A stretch of 64,000 bases of DNA from Streptomyces sp. R44 (GTDB lineage: Bacteria > Actinomycetota > Actinomycetes > Streptomycetales > Streptomycetaceae). Positions 1 to 10,200 of this stretch are shown piece after piece; the stretch's first letter is position 1, and the number at the start of each line of letters is the position of its first letter. Both the position numbers and the translations under genes were made by a program. The notes below the pieces were generated by a model, which did no database searches, was not told the DNA's origin, and saw only the letters and a list, made by a program, of their open reading frames with translations. The DNA is taken from positions 7,844,501-7,908,500 of the forward strand of contig NZ_CP163444.1 in assembly GCF_041053105.1 (NCBI RefSeq), written 5' to 3'.

Positions 1-123
1 CTCCGCCTTGAAGTACGCGCCCGCGGCGGCGTCGAGCTCGGCGGAGAGCGAGGCCCCGCCCTTCTCCGACACCTCGGCGTGGGTGTGCATGTCGATCGCG
101 ACGAGTTCGTCGGGGTTCAGCAC
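1..123 (-). CDS. Amidohydrolase, N-terminal fragment (cut by window edge)
   Basis: Only the first 41 codons are inside the window; the gene continues past position 1. The start is GTG at 121-123, preceded by GAAGGAGC, which overlaps the stop codon of the SDR gene upstream. The visible protein begins VLNPDELVAIDMHTHAEV. The MHTH (HxH) metal-binding motif close to the N-terminus is typical of the amidohydrolase-2 family (TIM-barrel metal-dependent hydrolases or decarboxylases). It lies 11 bp downstream of the SDR gene and is almost certainly cotranscribed with it, so the pair probably acts on one catabolic substrate. The substrate cannot be told from this fragment. Confidence 0.75.
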   Translation of the reverse strand, partial: MLNPDELVAIDMHTHAEVSEKGGASLSAELDAAAGAYFKAE

Positions 124-134
124 GGCACGCTCCT

Positions 135-1046
135 TCACAGCTGCGGCGCAGGGATGCCGAAGGTCTCGGGGGTGCGGCCGACGGTCACCGGCCAGGCGGC
201 CGCGATCGCCTCGGCGCTCCAGCCCCCGTCGGCGTACGCCACCGACACCTCCTGCGGGTGCGACCACAGCGAGAGCTTGTCGCCGCCGATGCCGACGCAC
301 TGTCCGGTCACCCCGGCGGCCGCGTCCGAGGCGAGGAAGGTCACCAGACCGGCGACGTCCTCGGGCGTGCCGAAGCCCTCGCCCTTGCGCAGGCTGTCCG
401 GGAACGCGACGCCGTCCCGCTCCAGGGCCTCGACGTGCGGGGCGAAGACGGGGATCGTCTTCGTCATCGCGGTCGCGGCGACCGGGATGACGGCGTTCGC
501 GGTGATGCCGGCCTTCGCCAGCTCCATGCCCCAGGTGCGGACCATGGCGGCGATCCCGGCCTTGGCGGCGGCGTAGTTGGTCTGTCCGAAGTTGCCGCGC
601 TGTCCGGCGGGGGAGCCGGCGACGACGATCCGGCCGCCCTCGCCCTGGGCGCGCATCCGCTCGACGGCGGCGCGGACGCAGGTGAACGTGCCGCGCAGAT
701 GCACCTCGACGACGGTGTCGAAGTCCTCGTCCGTCATCTTCCACAGCACGCGGTCCCGCAGGACGCCGGCGTTGGTGACCATGACGTCGAGCCGGCCGTA
801 CGTGTCGACGGCGCGGGCGACGAGGGCCTCGGCGGCCTCGGCGGAGCCGACGGGCACCACCTCGGCGACGGCCTGTCCGCCGTCGGCGGTGATCAGGCGC
901 ACGGCCTCGACGGCGGCGTCGGTGTCGACGTCGTTGATCACCACAGAGGCGCCGGCGGCGGCGAGCGAGCGGGCATAGGCGAGGCCGAGTCCGCGGCCGC
1001 TGCCGGTGACGACGGCGACCTTGCCGGAGAGATCCACATGGGTCAT
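135..1046 (-). CDS. SDR family NAD(P)-dependent oxidoreductase
   Basis: This is a 303-aa classical short-chain dehydrogenase/reductase. The cofactor motif TGSGRGLG is at residues 14-21, NAG follows strand beta-4, and the catalytic YxxxK is Y158/K162 (NYAAAK). It should interconvert a hydroxyl and a keto group on a small or CoA-bound substrate in the cytoplasm. The C-terminal third is longer than in FabG and resembles the 3-hydroxyacyl-CoA-dehydrogenase-like SDRs seen beside amidohydrolases. I chose the ATG at 1046 because AAAGGA lies about 9 nt upstream; an upstream in-frame ATG would add 21 residues unlike the family. It is divergent from the PaaX-type gene, which may control it, and is followed directly by the amidohydrolase. 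Confidence 0.85.
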   Translation of the reverse strand: MTHVDLSGKVAVVTGSGRGLGLAYARSLAAAGASVVINDVDTDAAVEAVRLITADGGQAVAEVVPVGSAEAAEALVARAVDTYGRLDVMVTNAGVLRDRVLWKMTDEDFDTVVEVHLRGTFTCVRAAVERMRAQGEGGRIVVAGSPAGQRGNFGQTNYAAAKAGIAAMVRTWGMELAKAGITANAVIPVAATAMTKTIPVFAPHVEALERDGVAFPDSLRKGEGFGTPEDVAGLVTFLASDAAAGVTGQCVGIGGDKLSLWSHPQEVSVAYADGGWSAEAIAAAWPVTVGRTPETFGIPAPQL

Positions 1047-1203
1047 GAACGGGGGTCCTTTCCCGTGAAGCGCGGTGCGGGGTGCGGGGATTCGCGACCG
1101 GTCACACACCGTCGAGCGAACAAGTTAGGCACTCTCGTGTCGGCCGTCAATGAATTGCCGAATGTTGGGGGCGTGTTCCCGTGAGCCGCCCTACGCTGTC
1201 CCC

Positions 1204-2061
1204 GTGACACAGCCCGCCCCGACCACAGAGACCGGACCCGCCGCCGAACCCGGCTCTCCGCCCCGCCCCCAGTCCCTGATGCTGACCTTCTTCGGCATCC
1301 ACGTCCTCGGCACCGGAACCGCCCTGTCCTCGGCGAGCGTGATCGACGCCTTCGCCCGGGTCGACGTCGGCGAGGACGCCGTCCGCTCCACGCTGACCCG
1401 CATGGTCGCCCGCGGACTGCTCGAACGGCACCGGCGCGGCCGCAGGATGTACTTCTCGCTCACGCCCCGCGCCGCCGAGGTCCTCGCCGACGGTCAGGAA
1501 CGGATCCACCGCACCGGCGCCGTCAACCGCGCCTGGGACGGCACCTGGACCCTGGTCGGCTTCTCGCTGCCCGAGTCCTGGCGCAGCGAACGCCACGACC
1601 TGCGCTCACGGCTCGTCTGGGCGGGCTTCGGCCCGCTGCAGAGCGGCCTCTGGGTGGCCCCCGGCCGGGTGGACGTCGCCCCCATCGCGGCCGAGCTCGG
1701 GCTGGGGGACCGTATCAGGGCCTTCCACGGCGAGGCCGCCGCACCGACCGAGGCCGGCCCCCTGCTCCGTACCGCCTTCGACGTCGACGCGATCGCCGAC
1801 GGCTACCGCGCCTTCCTGGCCCGCTGGGGCGCGGACACCGCCTCCGGCGAGGCGCGCGACGACCTCGGCAGGCTGCTCCTGCTCCACACCGACTGGCTCG
1901 ACCTGGTCCGCCGGGACCCGCACCTGCCCGCCGAGCACCTGCCGGCCGACTGGCCCGCCGAGTCCGCCGAGACCCTCTTCCGCGAGCTCTCCGCCCACTA
2001 CGAGCCGGGAGCCCGGCGGATCGCGGAGGAGATCCTGGACCGCTGGGAACCGGAGGTGTGA
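1204..2061 (+). CDS. PaaX family transcriptional regulator
   Basis: The protein has 285 aa. An N-terminal winged HTH (about residues 20-90, ending in the basic LERHRRGRRMYFSLT wing) is followed by the PaaX middle domain (WDGTWTLVGFSLPESWRSER) and the C-terminal PaaX region. In E. coli PaaX represses phenylacetate catabolism by sensing phenylacetyl-CoA; actinobacterial relatives control diverse acyl-CoA pathways. No paa genes are visible, so the likely target is the divergent SDR-amidohydrolase operon. The GTG at 1204 is preferred because the family homology begins soon after it. It has no clear Shine-Dalgarno, but TACGCT at 1192-1197 is suitably placed as a -10 box for a leaderless mRNA. An upstream in-frame ATG at 1150 is less likely. 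Confidence 0.85.
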   Translation: MTQPAPTTETGPAAEPGSPPRPQSLMLTFFGIHVLGTGTALSSASVIDAFARVDVGEDAVRSTLTRMVARGLLERHRRGRRMYFSLTPRAAEVLADGQERIHRTGAVNRAWDGTWTLVGFSLPESWRSERHDLRSRLVWAGFGPLQSGLWVAPGRVDVAPIAAELGLGDRIRAFHGEAAAPTEAGPLLRTAFDVDAIADGYRAFLARWGADTASGEARDDLGRLLLLHTDWLDLVRRDPHLPAEHLPADWPAESAETLFRELSAHYEPGARRIAEEILDRWEPEV

Positions 2062-2189
2062 CGAGCGGGGCGCCCCGCCCGGGGGGCTTACGTCAACACC
2101 ATTGACCTTGTTGTGCGCGGCGGAGTCTCATGGGCGGCACTTCGGAGACTCCCCGCGCCGGGCGTCTCCGCGACCCCGAAGGAACACCC

Positions 2190-3581
2190 ATGGACCACCT
2201 CAGCTCGCTCCGGGACGCCGCCCCCACCCCCTTCTGGCTCGACGACCCCCGCCGGCCGCGGCCCGCCCCGGCCCTCGTCGGCGGCACCACCTGCGACCTC
2301 CTCGTGGTCGGCGGCGGCTACACCGGCCTGTGGACCGCCCTCAACGCCAAGGAACGCGACCCCTCCGCCGACGTCGTGCTCGTCGAGGCGGACGAGGTCG
2401 GAGGCGCCGCCTCCGGCCGCAACGGCGGGTTCTGCGAGGCCAGCCTCACCCACGGCCTGGCGAACGGCCTCCAGCGCTGGCCCCAGGAGATCGGCCGCCT
2501 GGAACGCCTCGGCCGCGAGAACCTCCAGGGCATCGAGGACGCCATCCGGCGGTACGGCATCGACTGCGACTGGGAGCGCACCGGCTCCCTCGTCGTCGCC
2601 ACCGAGCCCTACCAGCTCGAAGGCCTCGCCGAGGAGGCCGAGGCCGCCGCCCGCCACGGGGGCAAGCCCCTCCTCCTCGACGGCGACGCGGTCCGCGCCG
2701 AGATCGACTCGCCCACCTTCCTCGGCGGCGTCTGGAACCGGGACGACGTCGCCATGGTCAACCCGGCCCGGCTCGCCTGGGGACTCAAGCAGGCCTGCCT
2801 CGACCTCGGCGTCCGCATCCACGAACACACCCCCGCGACCTCGCTCGAGGAACACGGCGCCGTCGTCGGCGTCGGCACCCCCTACGGCCGGATCACCGCC
2901 CGCCGCGTCGCCCTCGCCACCAACGCCTACCCGTCCCTGCTCCGCCGCCACCGCCCGTACACCGTCCCCGTCTACGACTACGCCCTGATGACCGAGCCGC
3001 TCACCGACGAGCAGCTCGCCTCCGTCGGCTGGACCCGCCGCCAGGGCTTCGCGGACTGCGCCAACCAGTTCCACTACGTCCGGCTCTCCGCCGACAACCG
3101 CATCCTGTGGGGCGGTTACGACGCGATCTACCACGGCGGCCCGGTCCGCGCCGAGCACGACCGCAGGCCCGCGACCTACGCGACTCTCGCCGACCACTTC
3201 TTCACCACGTTTCCGCAGCTGGAAGGGGTTCGCTTCAGTCACGCCTGGGGCGGAGCCATTGACACCAGCACCCGTTTCTGCGTTTTCTTTGACACGAGTC
3301 ACCACGGCAAGGTCGCCTACGCCGCCGGATACACCGGCCTCGGCGTCGGCGCCACGCGCTTCGGCGCCGACGTGCTCCTCGACCTGCTCGCGGGCGAGCG
3401 CACCGAGCGCACCGAGCTGGAACTCGTACGCCGCAAGCCGCTGCCCTTCCCGCCCGAGCCCGTCCGCTCGATCGGCATCGGCATCACCAAGTGGTCCATG
3501 GCGCGCGCCGACCGGAACGAGGGCCACCGCAACCTCTGGCTGCGCACCCTCGACCGCTTCGGCCTCGGCTTCGACAGCTGA
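2190..3581 (+). CDS. FAD-dependent oxidoreductase (DAO family, amine/amino-acid oxidase type)
   Basis: This 463-aa flavoprotein has the dinucleotide-binding motif VVGGGYTG (residues 39-46), an acidic end to beta-2 (LVEADEVGGAASGRNGG) and the C-terminal GYTGLGVGATRF segment, which contacts FAD. The architecture matches the glycine/D-amino-acid oxidase family, close to gamma-glutamylputrescine oxidases and the oxidoreductases found in amine catabolism. It should oxidise a C-N bond with release of hydrogen peroxide or onward electron transfer. The ATG at 2190 has GAAGGA 6 nt upstream; the upstream ATG at 2130 lacks a binding site. An MFS carrier gene starts 92 bp downstream on the same strand and probably imports the substrate. 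Confidence 0.8.
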   Translation: MDHLSSLRDAAPTPFWLDDPRRPRPAPALVGGTTCDLLVVGGGYTGLWTALNAKERDPSADVVLVEADEVGGAASGRNGGFCEASLTHGLANGLQRWPQEIGRLERLGRENLQGIEDAIRRYGIDCDWERTGSLVVATEPYQLEGLAEEAEAAARHGGKPLLLDGDAVRAEIDSPTFLGGVWNRDDVAMVNPARLAWGLKQACLDLGVRIHEHTPATSLEEHGAVVGVGTPYGRITARRVALATNAYPSLLRRHRPYTVPVYDYALMTEPLTDEQLASVGWTRRQGFADCANQFHYVRLSADNRILWGGYDAIYHGGPVRAEHDRRPATYATLADHFFTTFPQLEGVRFSHAWGGAIDTSTRFCVFFDTSHHGKVAYAAGYTGLGVGATRFGADVLLDLLAGERTERTELELVRRKPLPFPPEPVRSIGIGITKWSMARADRNEGHRNLWLRTLDRFGLGFDS

Positions 3582-3673
3582 CCCGCACCCCCTCGCCCCC
3601 CGCACCGTCCTTCCCGCGCACGCATGACCCGCCGCACAGCCCGCCTCCCGGGGCGGCGGCCGAGGAGAACCAC

Positions 3674-4939
3674 ATGAACGCATCCGAAGTCCGCCCGGCC
3701 CAACCGGCGGAGTCGGAGCCGCAGGCCACCGGCCCGCTCGCCGGCCGAGGCGACCTGCTGCGCCTGATGCCCCTGCTGACGGTGGCCAACGCCGCCATGT
3801 TCATGGTCTACATGGGCATCGGCGCGGTTCTCCTGCCGGTCCAGGTGGAACTCGTCGACCCGGCGGACAAGGTCGCCAACTTCGGTCTCGTCTCCGGCGT
3901 CGCCGCCATCTTCGCGACCCTCTTCAACCCGCTGGCCGGGCTCCTCTCGGACCGCTCGGGCCGGCGCAACCCCTGGATTCTGTGCGGCGGTCTCGCCGCC
4001 CTCGGCGCGCTCGCCCTCCTCGGCGCCGCCCGCACGGTCCTCCTGGTCACCATCGGCTGGTGCCTCGTCCAGGCGATGATGAACATCTACCAGGCCGCCC
4101 TGACCGCCGTCGTCCCCGACCGCGTCCCCGTCGAACGCCGCGGCCTGGCCTCCGCGATGGTCGGCATCGGCACCCCCATCGGCTCCGCCGTCGGCATCTC
4201 CACCGCCGCCCTGTTCGTCCCCGGCGACATCGCCCTCGGCTACCTCGTGTTCGGCGCGGTCATCGCCGGCGCGGCCGCCCTCTTCACCGCCGTGGTCCGC
4301 GAGCGGAAACGTCCCGCGGTCGAAGCGGTGCCGCTGCGCGGGCAACTGGCCGCCTTCGCGGACACCCTGAGGTCGGCAGACTTCCGCTGGGTCTTCATCG
4401 GCCGCTTCCTGATGATGCTCGGCTTCTTCTCCGTCTCCCTCTTCCAGATGTACATCCTCCAGGACCACATCAAGCTCCCCGCGGGGCTCGACCCGACCGA
4501 GGCCGTGGCCTTCATCGCCCCGATCGACGCCGGCGTCACCCTGCTCGCCACCGTCCTCGGCGGACTGCTCTCCGACCGCATGGGCCGCCGCAAGCCCCTG
4601 GTCGGTCTCTCCTGCGCCCTGTGCGGCATCGCGATGCTCGTGCCGGTCGTCAAGCCGGACTGGACCGGCATGCTGGTCTTCACGGTCATCATGGGCCTCG
4701 CCTTCGGCTGCTACATGGCCGTGGACACCGCCCTCGTCACCCTGGTCCTGCCCAGCGCGGGCGACGCGGCCCGCGACATGGGCGTCCTCAACATCGCCAA
4801 CGCGGGCCCGCAGATCCTCGCCCCGTTCCTGGCCTCCCTGCTCGTCGGCACGATCGGCTACGACGGTCTGTACATCACGGCCGCCCTGATCACGCTGGTC
4901 GGCGCGGCGGCGGTCATCCCGATCAAGTCGGTCCGCTGA
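3674..4939 (+). CDS. MFS transporter
   Basis: This is a 421-aa integral membrane protein with about twelve hydrophobic segments. The MFS signature loop between TM2 and TM3 reads GLLSDRSGRRNPWI and is repeated in the second half as GLLSDRMGRRKPLV, showing the internal duplication of the fold. The central cytoplasmic loop contains ERKRPAVEAVPLRG. The start ATG follows GAGGAG with 6 nt spacing. Its position behind the FAD oxidase suggests uptake or efflux of the same amine or amino-acid-like compound. The sequence gives no further indication of substrate. Confidence 0.85.
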   Translation: MNASEVRPAQPAESEPQATGPLAGRGDLLRLMPLLTVANAAMFMVYMGIGAVLLPVQVELVDPADKVANFGLVSGVAAIFATLFNPLAGLLSDRSGRRNPWILCGGLAALGALALLGAARTVLLVTIGWCLVQAMMNIYQAALTAVVPDRVPVERRGLASAMVGIGTPIGSAVGISTAALFVPGDIALGYLVFGAVIAGAAALFTAVVRERKRPAVEAVPLRGQLAAFADTLRSADFRWVFIGRFLMMLGFFSVSLFQMYILQDHIKLPAGLDPTEAVAFIAPIDAGVTLLATVLGGLLSDRMGRRKPLVGLSCALCGIAMLVPVVKPDWTGMLVFTVIMGLAFGCYMAVDTALVTLVLPSAGDAARDMGVLNIANAGPQILAPFLASLLVGTIGYDGLYITAALITLVGAAAVIPIKSVR

Positions 4940-4942
4940 CAC

Positions 4943-5708
4943 GCGACGGCGTACGGGCCGACGGCGCAGCGGCGTCCGTTCGCGGAGGTCACGACGATTC
5001 CGGAGCCGTCGATCCCGGGTGCCGGGGTGCTGAACCTGAACGTGTCCACGCCGGAGGCGGACCCGCATCTGGAGGGCGCGCCCGACAATCGGGGGGTGCG
5101 GGACTGGATAGCGGCCCTGGAGTGGGTGCGGGACAACATCGCCGCCTTCGGCGGCGACCCCGCCAAGGTCACCGTCGCCGGCCAGTCGGCGGGCGGCGGC
5201 GCCGTGCAGACCCTGCTCGCCGTCCCCTCGGCGCAGGGACTCTTCCGGGGCGCGCTCTCCGTCTCCGGTGCCGTCATGCGGCCCCAGGGCAGGGACCTCG
5301 CCGAGACGGTGTCGGTGCTCTTCACCGCCCGTACCGGCGTCCCGGCCACCGTCGCCGCCCTGCGCGGCGATGTTCAGGGCGCCGGTGACGGAGATCGCCG
5401 AGGCCCGCGCCCGGGCCGGCCGTCCGACCTGGCTGTACCGGTTCGACTGGGAGGCCACGGCGCCGGGGTACGAAGGCCTGGCCCACCACTGCGTGGACCT
5501 CCCCTTCGCCTTCGACCTCCTCGACGCCCCCGGAGTCACCGAGGCCCTCGGCGAACACCCGCCCCAGGCCCTCGCCGATGCCGTGCACGCGGCCTGGGTG
5601 CGGTTCGTACGCGACCTCGACCCGGGCCCGTCCTGGCCGCGGTACACCGCGGCCACCCGCGCGACCCGCATCTGGGCCGCCGAGCCCACCGTCGCCCACG
5701 ACGGCTGA
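4943..5708 (+). pseudogene. Carboxylesterase (type B) pseudogene
   Basis: The reading frame from 4943 to about 5370 encodes recognisable carboxylesterase blocks: YGPTA, VLNLNVSTPEA, then PDNRGVRDWIAALEWVRDN, FGGDPAKVTVAGQSAGGG (the nucleophile elbow GQSAG) and LFRGALSVSGAV. Between VSTPEA and PDNRG the roughly 50-60 residues that normally carry the oxyanion-hole HGG are missing. Near 5370 the match jumps to another frame (EARARAGRPTWLYRFDWEA, AHHCVDLPFAFDLL), with the catalytic Glu region absent. There is also no N-terminal start. So at least three lesions exist: N-terminal truncation, internal deletion, and deletion plus frameshift. The product is not expected to be active. It starts 4 nt after the MFS stop. 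Confidence 0.85.
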
Positions 5709-5816
5709 CGTTCCGCCAGGGAGGGCAGGAGGAGCACCGCGCCGGCCCCGCTCGCGGACCGATCCTTCGGGTCGGCGAGGCCGCCCTCGCGGGCACCGGC
5801 GCCGCCCCGCCGACGC

Positions 5817-7154
5817 TCAGGGGTGGGTGAACACCCCGACCATGCGGGTGTCCGGGTTGCTGCTCATCCCGACGATCGCGCCCCCGTCGGCGCGGTTCAC
5901 GCGCGCGTGCGCGCCCGCGTAGCCCTCGTCGGTGAGGAAGAACCCCAGCGCCGCGACCCAGTCGTCCACGGAGCCGGTCGCCGGGTCGTACACGGGCTCG
6001 GGGTGCGGCACGACCCGCTCCTGCGCCACATGTCCACCGCGCTCGACGGCGAGGTCCAGGGCCTTGCCCCACTCGGCGTCCGTGCACTCCCAGCCGACGA
6101 ACGTGTCCAGACCGCCGTATCCCGCCCCGGGCTTGAGGATGAGGCGCTCCCGCCGTTCCCGGCAGAGCTCGATCAGCTCGCCGGGACCGGAGGCGCGCAG
6201 CGCCCGGCTCCACGGCAGGACCCGTTCGACCAGGGCCCGCTCGGCGGCGTCGAAGGCATCGGCCCAGCGCGGGTCGGAGAGTAGGGCGAGGGCGCCCTTG
6301 TGGGAGTAGAGACCGCTCTCGAGGGACGTGAACAGCACGGTCCTGCCCGCCTCGTGGGCACGGAAGAACGGCTCCGCCACCTCCGGTCCCTCCGGATCGT
6401 CGAGCAGCTGGCTCGCCGCGAAGTTCCGGAGCACGAGATCCAGCGGCGTGCCGTCCAGGGTGAGTTTTCCGTCGGCACGCGCGCGTACGTCGCCGATCTC
6501 GCCGATCCTGAGGTCGAGGCCCTGCTCGGCCATCGCCTCCCGGGTGGCGCGCATCAGCGCTCCGTACGGGCCGACACCGCCGCGCCCCTCGATGAGGCCG
6601 ATCACCGGTTCCGCCGAGCCGGACAGCGCGGGACGGGCCCGGTCGCGCAGGACGGCGGCCATCCGGGCGGCGATGTCCACATGGCCGAGGCCGTGCTCGC
6701 GCGCGAAGCCGGCGAACTCGGGGACCCGCAGCAGCGCCTGGTTGAAGACGTCCATGTCGAGACCGCCGACCTCGCTGCCGAGGTTGAGCTCCAGGAGCTT
6801 GAACCCGGTGCCGTCGTGGTACGCGTCGGCGCGCCCCAGCCGGGCGGGGACGCCCGACCCGGCCCGGCGGAGCAGCGCCACGAGGGCCGGTTCGAACCCG
6901 AGCTCCGCCGCGTACCGCTCGACGTCCCCGTCGAAGAGCCGCTCGGGCAGCGACAGGAGGAGGCCGAAGAGGCCCTCCAGGTCCCGGGCGAACGCGGCCG
7001 TCTCCGAGGCCCGGACGAACCAGGGCCGGGGCAGCAGGTGCGGGCGCCAGGCCGCCTCGAAGGCGGGGGGCAGTTCGGCCCGGGCGACGGCCGTCGCGAG
7101 CCCGCCCTCCTCCCGCAGGCACGCGTCCACGTACGTCCGGCTCAGTTCGGTCAT
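5817..7154 (-). CDS. ATP-grasp-like protein of unknown substrate
   Basis: The protein has 445 aa and a soluble composition, with no signal peptide. The C-terminal part carries an ATP-grasp-like segment LILKPGAGYGGLDTFVGWE, with a preceding FTSLESGLYSHKG loop and a later VAQERVVPHPEPVYD stretch that could hold acidic Mg ligands. The N-terminal half (RPWFVRASETAAFARDLEGL, LELNLGSEVGGLDMD) resembles the pre-ATP-grasp region of glutathionylspermidine-synthase-like proteins. If active it would ligate a carboxylate to an amine at ATP cost. It is monocistronic, 59 bp from the end of the next gene. The family call is by motif only and the substrate is unknown. The ATG at 7154 is the start that removes a long low-complexity extension. 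Confidence 0.6.
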   Translation of the reverse strand: MTELSRTYVDACLREEGGLATAVARAELPPAFEAAWRPHLLPRPWFVRASETAAFARDLEGLFGLLLSLPERLFDGDVERYAAELGFEPALVALLRRAGSGVPARLGRADAYHDGTGFKLLELNLGSEVGGLDMDVFNQALLRVPEFAGFAREHGLGHVDIAARMAAVLRDRARPALSGSAEPVIGLIEGRGGVGPYGALMRATREAMAEQGLDLRIGEIGDVRARADGKLTLDGTPLDLVLRNFAASQLLDDPEGPEVAEPFFRAHEAGRTVLFTSLESGLYSHKGALALLSDPRWADAFDAAERALVERVLPWSRALRASGPGELIELCRERRERLILKPGAGYGGLDTFVGWECTDAEWGKALDLAVERGGHVAQERVVPHPEPVYDPATGSVDDWVAALGFFLTDEGYAGAHARVNRADGGAIVGMSSNPDTRMVGVFTHP

Positions 7155-7213
7155 CTGTCTCGCTCGCTTCCCTGGAAGAGATCGGGCGTGCTCCGAAGGG
7201 CGAGCAGGGTACC

Positions 7214-10200
7214 TCAGTACCCGATCCGTACTCCCGTGACCGCGTGACGGTCTGTCAATCCGCCGGTGGCCCCGCCGAATCCGACCAGGACGTTCCTGGG
7301 GAGCGTCACCGCCACGTCGATGACCTGGGTGCCGTCGACGAGGACGACGAGACGGCCGGCGGAGGTCACGTTGACGTCGATGACATGGCTGCCGGTACGC
7401 AGCGCGGGGACGGCCGTCGAGGTGGCCGCGTACTGGAGGCTCGTGCCCGTGCCGCCGGTGGCGACCCCCACGAAGTTCGACGACGGCTCCCCGGTGTTGC
7501 GGAACGTGTCCAGGGCGACCGCCACTCCGCTCAGTCCGCTGAAGCCGAGACCGCCGCCCCCGCCGCCGAGTGCGGTGGGCGTCGTACGGCTCGCGTCCAG
7601 GAGCATCAGCGCGAGCCCGTCGGCGCCCGTGCCGCCGGAGAGGGTGGCGGTGAAGCGGGCCCTCAGCCGGGCGGAGGGCACGGCGGTGGCCTGGATCGCC
7701 GAGCCCTTCAGGTACGCCTGGGCCGGTGTCAGGACGAGGCTCGTGCCCGACAGCGCGGCGCTGCCGTTGTACGTCCATCCGTTGGGGCCCGGCGGCGGTA
7801 CGGCGTACGAGGCGGCGGTGATCGACGCGCCCCGCACCGCGTGGATGTCGGTGATGCTGCCCGTCCCGCCGGTGAAGGCGAGGAGCGCGGTCGGGGTGAG
7901 CGAGGCGACGGTGGTCCGCAGCCGCTGGGTCCCGTCCACGGACAGCGTGATGGTCTTGCCGGTGACGGTGACGGACACCGTGTGGGTCCCCGACCGCAGG
8001 TCGGGCACGCTCGACGTCGTCGACGCGTAGGTGAGGGACGAGCCGCTGCCCCCGGTGGCGATGCCGACGAAGTTGGCCGAGGGATCGCCCGGGCTCTTGA
8101 AGGTGTCGAAGGCGACGGCCGTCCCCGGAAGGCCGACGTAGCCGAGGCCGCCGCCGACGCCACCCAGCGCGGACGGTGTGGTCCTCGCCGGGTCCAGGAG
8201 GGAGAACGTCATGCCGTCGGCGCCGGTGCCGCCGCCGATGACCGTGGTGAACGAGGCCTTCAGACCGTCGGTCAGCACCGGCACGGGCCAGACCGCCGAA
8301 CCCCGCTGGGAGGGGCTCGCCTGGGTGAGCTGCAGGTCGTTGCCGGAGATCCGCGCGGAACCGTTCAGCTTCCAGCCGCCCGCACCGGGCGTGGGCACGG
8401 TGACCGTGGTCCCGGCCGTGCCGGTGCCGGTCAGCGCCTCGTTGTGCGGGCCGCTCCCGTCGTCGGCGGTCAGCTCGTACGCGGCCGTCACGGCGCCGAG
8501 GGACGTGGGGGAGAAGGTGACGGCCTGGTGGACGACGTCCTCCGGGCCGAGGACCTGGCCCTCGCTGATCGGATTGGTGACCTGGAACGGAGCCGCCGGA
8601 GGCTTCGCCTTGGTGATGGTGAGGGGGATGTTGCCGGTGTTGCTGATGTCGAAGGTCTTCGTCACGGACTCGCCGACCCTCACCTGCCCGAAGTCCGTCG
8701 AGGTGGGCGTGATGGTGAGCTGCGCCCGGCCGGTCACGGCGGTGCCGCTCAGGGCGACCGACACGGTGCCGTTCGTCCCCGTGACGGCGAGCGTCCCCGA
8801 ATCCTGGCCGGCGGCCGACGGCGCGTACGCCACCTGCACGGTGACGGACTGCCTCGGCGGGACGACCGTGCCCGCGGCGGGCAGGTCGGAGGCGGTGAAG
8901 GGGCCGGCGGGCGGGGAGACCGAGGAGATCGTCTCGCCGGCCGTCCCCGTGTTGGTGAACGTCACGCCGAGCGTCTTACGGGTCGTCGTGGCCACCGTGC
9001 CGAAGTCGAGGGAGGCCGGGGACGCGACGAGCCCGGGCCGGGTCCCGTACCCGGTGAGGCCGAGCGCGCTCGTGCCCAGGTCGGTGGCGAAGGTCAGGGC
9101 GGAGGTGTCGGGACCGGGCGCGGTCGGCGAGAACGTCACCTGGACGGTGAGGGTCTCGCCGGCCCGCAGCGTGCGCGGCAGCCCCGCGGAGGACGCCGAG
9201 AACGCGCTGCCCGCCGGCGTGCTCACCCCGTTGACCGTCACGTCCCGCGTGGCCGTCACGGTGGCCGTCGCCGTCCCCGTCGACCCCACCGCGACCTCAC
9301 CGGCGTCCACGGGCTCACCCGTGAGGGCCGCGTTGGCGGGACGGCCGAAGGCCATCACGTGCCCGTCCCGCGTCCCCACGTAGATCCGCCCGCCGTCGGT
9401 GGCCGGCACCGAGAACTTCGAGGCGGTGCCGATCGGCGCCGACCAGCGCAGCCGCATCGCCCCGTTCACGGGCACGGCGTCGTACGCGCGCAGCTGTCCG
9501 TTGGCGCCGTTCGCCCCGTCCGACGCGACCGCCCACACGAGGGCGGAACCCGGGTTCGTCCCGGTGGACGTCACCACCGGAGAACCGGAGGTGTAGCCGA
9601 ACGTCTGCGCGCTGCTGCCCGTGTTGGTGAGCACCGGCGCACCCGAGGCGGTGAGCCCGTACGCGAACGCCCGCAGCGGCCCCCGGGAGCCGATGGTGTA
9701 CACGTAACCGCCCTGCCCGCCGTACACCGCGGGATGCCCCCAGACGCCCTCGTACGGACCGAACGTGCCGAGCACCTTGTCGGTGCCGCCGGGGCCCTGG
9801 CTCCGCCCGCCGAGATCGTCCCGGTTCAGCAGGAACAGGCGTCCGTCCTTGCCGATCTGGACGAGCAGCCGCGGATACTGGCCGGTCCCGAAGGCCGGCT
9901 CCGGGAGGGCCACCGGGCCGCCCGAGCCGAGGTCGGTGTCGTTCTGGTCGAGCAGCGGCGCGTTGGAGGGGCTGAAGAAGTCCTGTGCGGACATCGTGCC
10001 GTCGCTGTTCACCCCGAGCCGCACCACCGACTCCGCGAGCTGGCCAGGCGGCCGGTTGCCGGGACCCGGCGCGGGGGAGACCCCGTTGCCCGTCGAGAAC
10101 AGGATCCGGCCCGGACCGTCGGAGACCAGACCGCCGCCGCTCATCCACACCCCCGCCATGCCGTTCGCGGAGGAGTCCTCGGTGGCCCACAGGGTCGTCT

